From Zygnema cylindricum (Eukaryota; Streptophyta; Zygnematophyceae; Zygnematales; Zygnemataceae), in assembly GCA_037447655.1 (NCBI GenBank), contig JBBHKE010001690.1, positions 1 to 60,640 on the forward strand: 60,640 nucleotides of DNA, read 5' to 3'. Of the stretch, positions 34,336-44,127 are shown in pieces. Each line of letters opens with the position of its first letter. The stretch's first letter is position 1. The notes under the pieces are model-generated. The model saw only the letters and a program-made list of their open reading frames with translations. It made no database searches and had not been told where the DNA came from. The translations under genes were made by a program, and so were the position numbers.

Positions 34336-35512
34336 TGTCAAGCTCAAGTGCTTTTCAAGCACCCCTTTTTATTACAGGGGATTTCCGTACCCTTCCTACC
34401 CGTACTGTTCTCAGATTACGGAGAAGCAAGCACAACCAGCCGGAAGGATTATAGTATTTCCTCTACGGAACAAGACGCACTTTATGTCGTGCCTAACGGA
34501 GGCCGGACGACAAAGTTCTACCGTTTGAAAGATCGCAGTTCCGCTACATTGCACTAGCTTCCACCAGCCTTAGTGGGGGGTACATTGTGGATTACCACGT
34601 AGACTTCCGGACTGTAATCTAGATTATGGTGTTAGCTGTCTGTAGCAATTCAGTTCAGGTTCAGCTGACCAATGGTTCATTTATTACATTAAGTCAAAGC
34701 TTGGCACTTGCGTGTCCTTTTAGTACTTTGTCTTACAAACTATAGAACAAATAATAACTTTCGGCCGCGGATCTAGCCGTAGTCAGAGGTCCAACTTTTT
34801 GCCCCAAGTGTAGTACACATTATTTTGTCTAATGTCAGTTCGATTGACGTTGCTGGCCGCTCATTGGCTAATAGCGTAGGTTTGACTTTTGGACCTGAAA
34901 CTGGACAAGCTTTTGCTGTATAAGGCACTTGGGGCCGAAGGAGACAGGTTGTTTTTCAGTACAATCTCCTGTGAAAACCCTCAGAAAATCCAACAAACTT
35001 TCTTTTGGAAGAATCATTGTTTTGTTTGACTCTATTGCCATCTTTGTTTTGGATCTGTCCATTGTGGGAATCATAGTTCGGGCTGTTAGTTGGCACTATT
35101 GTCCCTTTGGGTGATTTTTGGATCTTTCGCTGCTTGAAACTGAGAAGAGTCTGGTCGATTCCGAACTGCGGACACTGAGGGTTGAAGGAGTACCATACCT
35201 ATTTGCACTACCATCGGGAGAGAGTTCGCCCTTGTCTCTTTGTCCTTGTAAATTGCCTGGGTATGTTAAGCTTGCTTCGCCATCTTTTATATCTTCCATC
35301 TTAAATTGTATTTTCTGTGGTCAAGGTGATATTGTTAAATCTGAAACAACCATTCCTATTTATTTCTATGTGTCCACGTGGTAGTGCATTTGTGTATTCG
35401 CTTTTAGTTTCTTTTGCTTTGGCGTGAACTCCCCAGAGTAAAACTGCCACTTCCTTGTATCGAAACAGTGGGTTTTGAGGGAACAAATGCTATAGACTTC
35501 CCGTGAATAAGT
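34336..35512 (+). repeat. Terminal repeat B, left copy
   Basis: It is homologous over ~1,175 bp to 41,368-42,542, from TGTCAAGCTC to CCCGTGAATAAGT. It carries a TATA box and thus the promoter. The A segment that accompanies B at the right end is absent here. Confidence 0.9.
34919..34924 (+). promoter_or_regulatory. TATA box (TATAAG) in terminal repeat B
   Basis: GCTGTATAAGGCACTTGGGG lies about 590 bp before the end of B and is conserved in the right copy (41,951-41,956). Transcription starting just downstream would give an RNA whose ends both lie within B. Confidence 0.55.
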
Positions 35513-35563
35513 ACAGTACTGAAAAGTGTACGTCCGGACGAGGAGGCACCCAAAAATCCACCA

Positions 35564-36424
35564 ATGCCCGATTCCAATTGTGAAAGTGATTACAAGGAGG
35601 GGAACGAAAAAGATCGGGAGCCAGATTCGTCGGCTTCATCCTTGAGAGCCCCACTCCCTTCGTCAAAGCCTGCTGTCATGCTAGTCCGGCACCTTATGCC
35701 ATATGCCTTGACTCATGTTAAGACCCTCGCTTCCTCCCATAATCTGCCCGAAGATATCATCATTCGGCCCTTGGGAGAAGAAATTCATTCTGGCAAGGAC
35801 AAAGTCAACCGGGCAACAACACCCACGACGGTATATTTGTCAGCAGAGCCTAAAACCCCTATGGTGGATTGGGACTACAAAACCTTGTCTGTAGCGCTCA
35901 TTCTGAACCGGACGGGCAACTTCAAGCTTAATGGGTACGGCGGGTACCAAGACGCTGTGGTCGACACCGGAGCACTTCCAAACCTTATCACCACTTCCGC
36001 ATTGCACAAAATGCCGGGTGAACTCAGACCCCAAATCAACCCAAGTAACATCTGTTTAAGCACGGTCAGCAGCGGCAATCAGCCAGTCCATAGAATCATC
36101 AAAGCCATGAACATTGAATTCTCCGATGATGTTGGACAGAAGGTGAAAATTGAACTTCCTTTCTTAGTGGTAGAAGGGAATCAGTTTGAAATCCTGTTGG
36201 GAATGACTACTTGGACCCGGATGAATATGAGTTTAAGTGTTTGGAAAGAGCAATGTACAGTTCGGGACCCCAGATATCCCGAAGGCACCAAAGTTGTGGT
36301 TCATTTGGATTTATGGAACCGGGAAAAGACCAATGTTCCTGTGTCTGGCTGTTACCCAGAGTATTCCACATCCTCTCCGGCGGAGTTATTCGACAGTTCA
36401 ATAGATATCGCAGAAGACATCTAG
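35564..36424 (+). pseudogene. Polyprotein part 1: retropepsin-type aspartic protease
   Basis: This is 286 codons from ATG 35,564 to TAG 36,422. The active site DTGALPNLI starts at Asp134 (codon 35,963). The C-terminal protease motif ILLGMTTWTRMNMSLSVW follows. The 130 residues ahead are acidic and Ser/Pro-rich and contain no gag fold and no zinc knuckle, so a structural gag is missing. The reading frame continues past the TAG straight into the methyltransferase with no shift, so this was one polyprotein. The protease would have cut it. Confidence 0.8.
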
Positions 36425-37700
36425 CAATTCTCGATTTCCAAGCGGTGGGAAGGGGAATACACAAATAGATTATTGCAGGTAACAAAACTCCGGCAAAGAG
36501 TAGATCAGGCATTCTCAGCCTTATTATTATTTCCGAAAACAGATTTGACCACCCTGTCAGATGTTTTCCCAACCAAGACTGGTAACAAGGACTTCAATCG
36601 ACAAGTGGTGTCATTGACGGTCCCCAACACCGGACTTCGAATTTTATCTTTATTTTCAGGAATCAGTTCCGATCTGGAAGCAGTTTTGAAAGCAGGATAT
36701 CGGGTGGAGTCATATACAGCAGTGGAGATTTCGCCGAAAGCACGGGCTGTCTGCGAACATCGCCTTCATGAGCTGCACCGCCTATATATTCAACAGCTTC
36801 CCGTGTCTTCCATTTCCAAAGCTCACTGGAGTGTTTGCGAACATCGCCTTCATGAGCTGCACCGCCTATATATTCAACAGCTTCCCGTGTCTTCCATTTC
36901 CAAAGCTCACTGGAGTCTTCCCCAGAATGTGGATAACATTATGGCACCCCGTTTAGCAAATCTGGGCAGAATTGATCTGGTTGTGGCAGGATGGCCTTGT
37001 CAGGGATACTCCCTCGCAGGACAAGGAAAAGGGCATCAAGACCACAGGAGCAACACCTTCTACCAAATGATTACATTAATATCGTGGATTCAACAGCTCC
37101 AGGACCCACCAGTGGGGTACATCCTGGAGAACGTCCACCCGGGGGATGATAAACGAATACAGGTTGCAGACAGCTGGAAACAAGTAACCCGGACTTTGGG
37201 AGCTCCTTTGGTTTTTGACGCAGCTTAGATGGGATCTCAAGCACATAGACTCCAGGCATATTGGACAAATATGATCCCGCTTTCGGTACTCCGGCAACTG
37301 TTGGATAAACAGACCCCAAACCCTCAGACTTTAGTACAGCAAATACTTGGAGAAGGGAGACTAGCCACACCTGTAACCAAACCGGATCGTCCTCCTTTCT
37401 TCCAATGCAACACACCCGGAACTCCTCGCCGAGCCCTCCCCACGTTGGTCTCTTTTCCTCACAGTCATGCCTACAGAAAAGGAGCAGCTGGGATGATTTT
37501 TGACAACAAGGACGAATTTGGACGACACCGACAATTTCGGAACGAGAACAAGCCATGGGATTCCATCCGAGGACCACGGCCGCACCAAGTATTTCGGACC
37601 TACAAAGGTGCGGCCTAATCGGGCAAAGCATGGATTTGAATGCCATTACATGGGTTACAAAACACGCTCTTGCATATTCCAGTCTCCATTCTCCAGATTC
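36425..37700 (+). pseudogene. DNA (cytosine-5) methyltransferase domain, DNMT3-like, inside Pol
   Basis: Motifs appear in the normal (not DRM-permuted) order. Motif I: ILSLFSGISSDLEAV (FSG ~36,653). Acidic SAM-ribose strand: AVEISPKARAV. Motif IV: DLVVAGWPCQGYSLAG, catalytic Cys codon 36,998-37,000. Motif VI: GYILENV, Glu codon 37,127-37,129. Motif VIII: GSQAHRLQAYWTN (37,229). Motif X: LIGQSMDLNAITWV (~37,617-37,660). The AHR...YW form of motif VIII and the VEIS strand resemble DNMT3/DRM enzymes. An 84-bp in-frame tandem duplication (36,749-36,916) lies between motifs II and IV. TAG 37,226 and a shift near 37,600 break it. It would have methylated cytosines using SAM; its target is unknown. 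Confidence 0.85.
36749..36916 (+). repeat. 84-bp in-frame tandem duplication in the methyltransferase
   Basis: Two units of 28 codons begin VCEHRLHELHRLYIQQ. They differ only at the unit start (GTCTGC versus GTTTGC), so the duplication is recent relative to the element's other damage. It lies between the SAM-binding and catalytic motifs, and would probably lengthen a loop. Confidence 0.95.
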
Positions 37701-37882
37701 CCGCAGAAGTTACCTTCAAGCTCCAAAACTGTTGTCAATGCAAGCCACTTTGAAGCTTGAGGGGGGGAGACAGAGGAGAAAAATTCTACACCCAGGAGTT
37801 CCTTCAGTGGGGGGGAACGGTAGTTCAGAAAGGGACAGCTTAGCGGAAGTTGTCACTGTAAAGTATTATCCGAAGGAGTAGA

Positions 37883-39571
37883 GGCGAATCCACTAGTTGG
37901 GCTAGAATTCCATATCAATCTTTGAGGAGACCACTAGGGGCCTGGGCCGCAGTTGAGCCGGGAAAGATGGACTAGATTCTGGGGGAGCAGCTGGACCCTC
38001 AGCAGAAGGAACAGCTAACGGAACTCTTGGCCAAAAACAGTCAGGTTTTCTCCTAGTCAGAAACAGATGTCGGAATATACAAAGTAACCCCCTTTCGTAT
38101 TGACCTGATTGACGAAACCGCAACTGTTTGGCAGATATAGTACCCTCTCAGCTTCAAGGAGAAAGAGTTTATCACCGCAAAGGTCTAAACTTTGGTAGGC
38201 GCCGGGTTGGTTTAGGAAAGTATAGAACTCCATGGGTTTGCTTCCCCCACAGTTCTCCCTCCTAAGAAGGATTCATCTGGGAAAAGTGTAGATTTCCGAA
38301 TGTGTGGGGATTACCGCATGCTGAACACGGCCACCATTCCTAACCGTTATCCAATGCCAACCCTGTAAGAGATTTTTGACTCCCTTGCCGGGGCCACCAT
38401 CTTCTCAACACTGGATATGAAGAATGGATTTCACCAGATTGCCATGGAACCAAAACACCGGGAGAGAACGGCATACTGGGCCGGATCCAGACTTTATGAG
38501 TGGATTTATATGCCCTTCAAACTGAATAATGCACCAGCCAATTTCAAATAGGCCATGGACGAAGCGCTCCGAGAAATTGATTGTGCCTGGTGCTACATCG
38601 ACGATGTGATAATATTCTCCAAGATCTTTGAAGAACACCTAGAGCATATCCAGATTGTTCTCCGGGCCCTTGAAGCAGCGGGCTTGAAATGTCACTCGGG
38701 CAAGGATATTTTTAGGGTGTAGAAAACTATTTACCTCGGACATGAGGTGACTCTTCGGACAGTGGGTCCCCATATGGTTAAGGTTGCAGCCCATTACGCT
38801 CTTCCTCCCCCGCAGGACATTTCTGCCCTGCGCACCTTTCTCAGCCTGGCCAACTACTATCGCAAGTTTATTCCTAAGTTCAGTAGTTACGCCCAGCCCC
38901 TAAATAAGCTATTGCGGAAAGATCAAGAATGGTTGTGGGCCGAGGAACAGCAGATCGCTTTCCAGTTCTTGAAAGATGCCCTAAAGTAACACCCACTGCT
39001 CTGGATGCCTGATCACCAAAGACCTTTCCTTCTTTACACTGATTGGAGCAAGTTTAGATTGGTAGCGGTTTTGGCCCAAGTTGACAACGCCGGAGCTGAG
39101 TATGTGGTGGCTTATGCCAGCCGGAGCAACAAGCGAGCTGAGGGGAATTATAACAGTTACCATGGGGAGCTTTTGGCAGCTGTGTGGGCCATCCAGCATT
39201 TCAGGCCTTATTTGTACGGGGTCCCTTTCACACTGATAACCAACCACCAACCCCTTAAATGGATCATTGAGAATAGTAAGTTGACTGGCAAACTCGCGAG
39301 ATTGGTGCTTATCCTGCACGAATATGATTTCAGCATCGTTCACCAGGCAAGCGAAATCCATGGGAATGCCGACGGACTTAGCCGAAACCGTGATCCTTCT
39401 ACTCTGGATTCCATCGGCGCTCGGCATGACGAAGACCCGGAAATCAATTTGGGACTCATTCGAGCATCCTCCGCCTTAATTTGGCTTCCTCCATCTAGGG
39501 GGGCACTGTCCACCTTTGCAGCCGATATTGAGGGGCAGGCACCCATTGGATCCGGACGAAAAGACATGTAG
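37883..39571 (+). pseudogene. Polyprotein part 3: Ty3/gypsy reverse transcriptase and RNase H
   Basis: It is in the same frame as the protease. RT: VTPFRIDL (~38,085), GFASPTVLPPKKDSSG, FRMCGDYRMLN, FSTLDMKNGFHQI, and the catalytic YIDD (38,594-38,605) is intact. The RT connection follows (LRTFLSLANYYRKFIPKFS). RNase H: YTDWSKFRLVAVLAQ (Asp kept), GELLAAVWAI (Glu kept), ITNHQPLKWI where Asp is expected but Asn is found, and GNADGLSR. In-frame stops lie at 37,973, 38,054, 38,138, 38,186, 38,213, 38,366, 38,549, 38,720, 38,987 and 39,569, mostly TAG. Confidence 0.9.
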
Positions 39572-41023
39572 AACGACTACGAGGCTCTCCAATCCATCCA
39601 ACAGGGATCGCCTCTTCCCCATTTGGCTGGAGTTCAATTGTCCCGAGTGCAGACCCGGATGGCGGCATATGAATTGGACCGAGGTGTTCTCCTCCGGAAA
39701 TTGTCATTTGGTACGAGGAAAGTGGTTCCTCCCCCATCAGATCGAGAAACTCTGATTACTAATCTCCACAAGCAATGTGGATACTTCGTGGTAATGCGGA
39801 CCACTTCCCTAGTTACAGGCTCGTATTGGTGGCACGGGTTGCGAGCCCAAGTCAACCGAATCATACAAACTTGCTCTTCGTGCGATCGAGTTAAGGCCTC
39901 TTTTGACAAAAAGGGCAGGACTGAGATGCATTCTCTCCCTATCCGGGGGATGTTTTATCGCAGTTCTTTGGATCTTTTGGGACCTTTTGCGACAAGCAGA
40001 CGTGTGAATCGTTTCATCCTGGTCATGATTGAACATTTCTCCAAATGGATAGAGCTTATGGTTCTGCCCCGAAAGGAGTCCAAGTCTATCGCCGACGCTT
40101 TCTTGTAGAGAATCCTGTCCCAATTTGGAGCGCCAGCAGAGATTTTGACACACCAGGGATCGGAATTCGTCGGAGAATTTATATATCTTTTGGAGAAATG
40201 CCTCATCGACCACCGACTTACCAGTCACGACCACCCTAAAGCCGACGGTTTGGCCGAAAGGTGCGTACAAACAGTGAAGCGGTCCCTACGCAAATATGCC
40301 GTGGAAGAGGACTTGGGAGAATGGGACAAAAGGGTGACATGGATTGCCATGCGATACAGATTCAGCAGACAAGCTTCCCTCCACTCCTATAGTCCTTTCT
40401 TCATCTTATTCGGACGGCATCCCATTCTGCCCGGGGCTGACTCGGCCCAAGCTGTGGTCCTTCGGGAAATGGATCACAAAGGGATTGTCGAAAAACTGAT
40501 CGCTGATTGTGCCAAGATCTTCCACCGAGAGATGCCTCTCGCCATGGGGAATTTACAGGCGGCACAACACCGGGATCAATTGTGGTATTCCCAGCGCCGG
40601 AACGGGGATTATGTGCCCAGACAGCGACGGTTTATGCCAGGAGATTTTGTATATTGAATGCAACATAAAAAGGACACGCTTGAAATTTCTGCCGGGCGGA
40701 TGATTTTGAAAGTGGTGGAAGTCTCAAACAAGGGAGTTTTGACTTTGGAGGGGAAAAATGGTCGAAGAATTAAAGAGAATCAGATCAATGTGGCTTCTTG
40801 CCATCTCCGAGGATTGGAAGACAAACCCACTTTCCACATGACTTACTTTGCCGATCCCCCTTCTTGTTTTTCATCATGTAACCAGTCCTCCCAGCTGCAC
40901 AACATCTTGGTCTGCAATCAGTGCGGCCAGTGTTGGCATCCATCTTGTCTCCCCTCCTCGTGGGAATCACGCTCTCCATCCCCCAGTCCATGGTTTTGCG
41001 GGAACTGTGAATTGGGCGGGTAA
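39572..41023 (+). pseudogene. Polyprotein part 4: DDE integrase with C-terminal PHD-like finger
   Basis: The zinc region keeps LHKQCGYF...CSSCDRVK; its second His is replaced by Tyr. Catalytic core: SLDLLGPF (Asp), ILTHQGSEF (Asp replaced by His) and ADGLAERCVQTVKRS (Glu). A GDFVY beta-barrel tail (~40,640) follows, then a Cys4-His-Cys3 finger (40,865-41,014): C-x3-C-x11-C-x2-C-x4-H-x2-C-x16-C-x2-C with PWFC at the end. It occupies the position where plant chromoviruses have a chromodomain. Such fingers read histone H3 tails (family knowledge); guiding integration is inference. Stops: TAG 40,106, TGA 40,655; natural end TAA 41,021. Confidence 0.87.
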
Positions 41024-41052
41024 CTACTTCTTTTTCTTAGTCAAGGCTGACT

Positions 41053-41066
41053 AAGAGGGGGGGAAG
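41053..41066 (+). promoter_or_regulatory. Polypurine tract
   Basis: AAGAGGGGGGGAAG lies just after the Pol stop and just before segment A, so by the usual plus-strand-priming rule the repeat unit begins with A, not B. This fixes the split-repeat interpretation. Confidence 0.75.
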
Positions 41067-41365
41067 TTCGAGGACCGACCCGACTACCAAGAACCCAAAT
41101 CCCTTTCCCTGGCCTAATGGGAAAGGAAGGGGGAAAGGAGATCTTTTCGCCCCCCCCCCATGCACTTTCTCTTACTCCTAGTTCCAGTGTCTCTCCTATC
41201 TTTGCGTGCATATCTATGGGAAGGATGGGGGGTCAGCAGGGGGCATGATCATTAATCTAGGAAGCCTTTCGCATTTGAGGGGGGGAAGGGGTTCTTTGCA
41301 GGAATCCGAGGCCAACTACCCCGGGCTGTGGGCCCTTCCCTGGGGATTCTCGGGCACGCTCGACA
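41061..41365 (+). repeat. Split repeat segment A (inner copy)
   Basis: It matches 42,543-42,764 apart from an ~80-bp extra piece in this copy. It ends CTCGACA and is joined through GC to TGTCAAGC of B, making the palindrome GACAGCTGTC. Confidence 0.85.
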
Positions 41366-41367
41366 GC

Positions 41368-42542
41368 TGTCAAGCTCGAGTGCTTTTCAGGCACCCCTTT
41401 TTATTACCGAGGATTTCCGTACCCTTCCTACCCGTACTGTTCTCAGATTAAAGAGAAGCAAGCACAACCAACCAGAAGGATTATAGTATTTCCTGTACGA
41501 AACAGGAGGCATTTTATTTCGTGCCTAACGGAGGCCGAACGACAAAGTTCTACCGTCTAAAAGATCGCAGTTCCGTTACATAGCACTAGCTTCCACCAGC
41601 CCTAGTGGGGGGTACATTGTGGATTGCCACGTAGACTTCCATACTTTAATCTAGATTATGTTGTTAGCTGTCTGTAGCAATTCAGTTCAGGTTCAGCTGA
41701 CCAATGGGTCATTTATTACATTAAGTCAAAGCTTGGCACTTCTGTGTCCTTTTAGTACTTTGTCTTAAAAGCTATGGAACAAATAATAACTTCCGGCCGC
41801 GGATCTAGCGGTAGTCAGAGGTCCAACTTTTTGCCCCAAGGGTAGTACACATTATTTTGTCTTATGTCAGTTCGGTTGCCGTTGCTGGCTGCTCATTGGC
41901 TAATAGCGTAGGTTTGACTTTTAGACCTGAAACAGGACAAGCTTTTGCTGTATAAGGCACTTGGGGCCAAAAGAGACAGGTTGCTTTTCAGTAATGTCTC
42001 CTGTGAAAACCCTCAGAAAATCCAACAAACTTTTTTTGGAAGAATCTTTGTTTTGTTTGAATTTATTGCCATCTTTGTTTTGGATCTGTCCATTGTGGGA
42101 ATCATAGTTCGGGCAGGTAGTTGGTACTATCGTCCTTTTGGGTGATTTTTGGATCTTTCGCTGCTTGAAACTGAGAACAGTCTGGTCGGTTCCAAATTGC
42201 GGACACCGAGGGTTGAAGGAGTACCATACCTATTTACACTACCATCGGGAGAGAGTTCGACCCTGTCTCTTTGTCCTCGTAAATTGCCGGGGTATGTTAA
42301 GCTTGCTTGGCTATCTTTTATATCTTCCATCTAACATTGTGTTTCTGTGGTCAAGGTGATATTGTTAAATCTGAAACAGCCATTCCTATTTATTTCTATG
42401 TGTCCACGTGGTAGTGCATTTGTGTATTCGCTTGAAGTTTCTTTTGCTTTGGCGTGAACTCCCCGGAGTAAAACTGCCACTTCCTTGTATCGAAACAGTG
42501 AGTTTTGAGGGGACAAATGTTATAGACTTCCCGTGAATAAGT
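41368..42542 (+). repeat. Terminal repeat B, right copy
   Basis: It is homologous to 34,336-35,512, with a second TATA box at 41,951-41,956. Confidence 0.92.
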
Positions 42543-42764
42543 GGGAATTGGAGGACCGACCAAATTACCGAGAACCCAAATCCCTTTCCTTGGCCTAATG
42601 GGAAAGGAAGGGGGAAGGAGATCTTTTCGCCCCCCCCTCATGCATCATTATTCTGGGAAGCCTTTCGCATTTGGGGCGGGGGGAGGGGGGTTCTTTGCAG
42701 GAATCCGAGGCCAACTACCACGGGCTGTGGGCCCTTCCCTGGGGATTCTCGGGCACGCTCAACA
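42543..42764 (+). repeat. Split repeat segment A' (outer copy)
   Basis: It follows B directly (AATAAG-TGGGAATTGG) and ends GCTCAACA, the right terminus of the element. Sequence after it (CTCCACAC) no longer matches the A-B junction. Confidence 0.85.
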
Positions 42765-43632
42765 CTCCACACTATTTAAAAATAACCTATATTTTAATTT
42801 TTAACGCTTATTAAACCTCACTTAAATTAGAATAATGAAAAATGAGAATCGATTACTCTATTTGATGTGATAGAGTCGAAATTTTGAGCGACCGAATTAG
42901 AGTAATTTACTCTAATTACGATTCGCGGTGTACTTGCTGAATGGTCAAGCGTAAAAAGATCCTACAAAATCGTACGTTTTTAGGTAAGACTTGTCAAAAA
43001 CTGTGTCGGTACATTCGGCAGCTCTCTGACGTTTCTTATAGAGCGAGTGGAGAGGCCGAAAGCGATTGCGAAAAAAACTAAAAAATCAAATCACACGTGT
43101 CGTTTTTCATTGGTTACCGATTTGATCGTATCTAGGAGGATATTCGACTTGCGCCGATGTTATCATAAATATAGAACAGGTGAGCTAGAATCTAAACAAA
43201 GGAACTATTCACTAAACGACAAAAGAAATTCATTCACCAGCGAATAAATTCGTACACCAGTAGTATAAAATGTTAAGGTCAGCTTTCCACAGGATCGTAC
43301 TCCGTACTCTTCATAGAGTACGTACGGAGGCGCGGTCCCCAAATGTGGAAAAAAGACAAAATAAAGTATAGAGCCCATAGTGACCATCATTCTAAAAGTG
43401 TCAGATGTACTTCTGTACTTTCCACCTAATTTTTAGGGTTTGTACTTTAGATTCTTTCTCGATGCCGTACGCAGTCTTTCAGGATTCGCGCAACAAGACA
43501 AAAAGATAAAAAAATTGTCAAGAGCCAATTTTCCACGTCATTGTAAAATTATTAGGTAAGCTCTTTCCACAGTCAGTGTACGGACGCCTACTCTCCACCC
43601 TTCCTTGAGTAAGATCAAGGCGGTTTGTACGT
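42765..43632. other. Intergenic, no gene seen
   Basis: The stretch is AT-rich, with many TACG/CGTAC words and no protein signal. It may include upstream sequence of the possible exon at 43,769. Confidence 0.4.
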
Positions 43633-43642
43633 GTGAAAAAAT

Positions 43643-43650
43643 TATATAAA
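43643..43650 (+). promoter_or_regulatory. Candidate TATA box (TATATAAA)
   Basis: AATTATATAAAGTG stands ~120 bp upstream of the ATG at 43,769, a plausible core-promoter distance in a plant gene. Confidence 0.35.
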
Positions 43651-43768
43651 GTGAAGTGTCGACTCGATCGGAGATCCGAAAAAATTTCTCTGCGAATAGA
43701 AAACTTCTCTCTTTGGCCGGTTTTTAGGGACTATTTTATATCCTTTGTGACGCGACGAGTGGGCAGTC

Positions 43769-43909
43769 ATGGCTGTCGCTTTCGCTATGGCGGCAATGTT
43801 AGTCTTAGCATGCCACGTGGCATACGTAACGACATTTTTTGGAGACTTGCATCCTGGTGATAGTACGTTTTTTCCTCCTTTCCCCTTCTCCTTCCCCTTC
43901 CCCTTCTGA
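43769..43909 (+). CDS. Possible first exon encoding a signal peptide (hypothetical)
   Basis: From ATG 43,769 the frame gives MAVAFAMAAMLVLACHVAY, a hydrophobic stretch with small residues typical of a secretory signal peptide, then ~28 residues ending in a Phe/Pro run encoded by a C/T-rich tract (stop 43,907). The C/T run probably belongs to an intron; GT donors exist at 43,828 (CGTAACG) and 43,856 (GGTGATAG). A TATA box lies upstream. The upstream and start region (GTGACGCGACGAG, repeated ATGGCGGC) resembles that at 60,423. I do not recognise the family. It could also be a chance frame. Confidence 0.3.
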   Translation: MAVAFAMAAMLVLACHVAYVTTFFGDLHPGDSTFFPPFPFSFPFPF

Positions 43910-44125
43910 TATACTATCTTGCGTACGATATGTTCACCATACGATGTGTTTGTTGTACTATGTGTACTTTAGTACTTTAATACTCGACGATAAGATGAGC
44001 TAAAATAACGTGCCCGTGGATTGTAAAGACGAATAGAGATATCGAGTATTAAAGTATTTAAGTAGATATAGTGCTGTGAACATATCGTATGGTGAACATA
44101 TCGTACATCGAGATAGTACAATAGT
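43908..44125. repeat. Imperfect palindrome
   Basis: TACGATATGTTCACCATACGAT near 43,923 is inverted at ~44,090-44,112, and GTACTTTAATACTCG is inverted near 44,045, giving ~100-bp arms around a short loop. Confidence 0.6.
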
Positions 44126-44127
44126 AC

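Larger units (their letters stand above)
34336..42764 (+). mobile_element. Ty3/gypsy retrotransposon carrying a DNA cytosine methyltransferase, with split direct repeats
   Basis: This element is 8.4 kb. Layout: B (34,336-35,512), 52-bp leader, one-frame polyprotein (35,564-41,023), polypurine tract, A (41,061-41,365), B (41,368-42,542), A' (42,543-42,764). Pol order protease-methyltransferase-RT-RNase H-integrase-PHD-like finger; RT before integrase places it in Ty3/gypsy. Ends read TGTCAAGC...GCTCAACA. No target duplication was found (ATGGT left, CTCCA right). It cuts a non-LTR RT fragment on its left. About 15 in-frame stops and one frameshifted patch show it is dead, but few indels have accumulated. 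Confidence 0.85.

Noticed and set aside
34336-34557. Continuation of the RT/nuclease protein past 34,336
   Set aside because: The same nucleotides recur at 41,368 as terminal repeat B, so the frame runs into the inserted gypsy element by chance.
35564-41023. A reassigned stop code (TAG/TAA = Gln), suggested by the many in-frame stops in one long frame
   Set aside because: Stops in the copia elements fall on Tyr, Trp, Glu and Arg/Gly positions and include TGA, and catalytic residues of the gypsy RNase H and integrase are also lost. Pseudogene decay explains everything.
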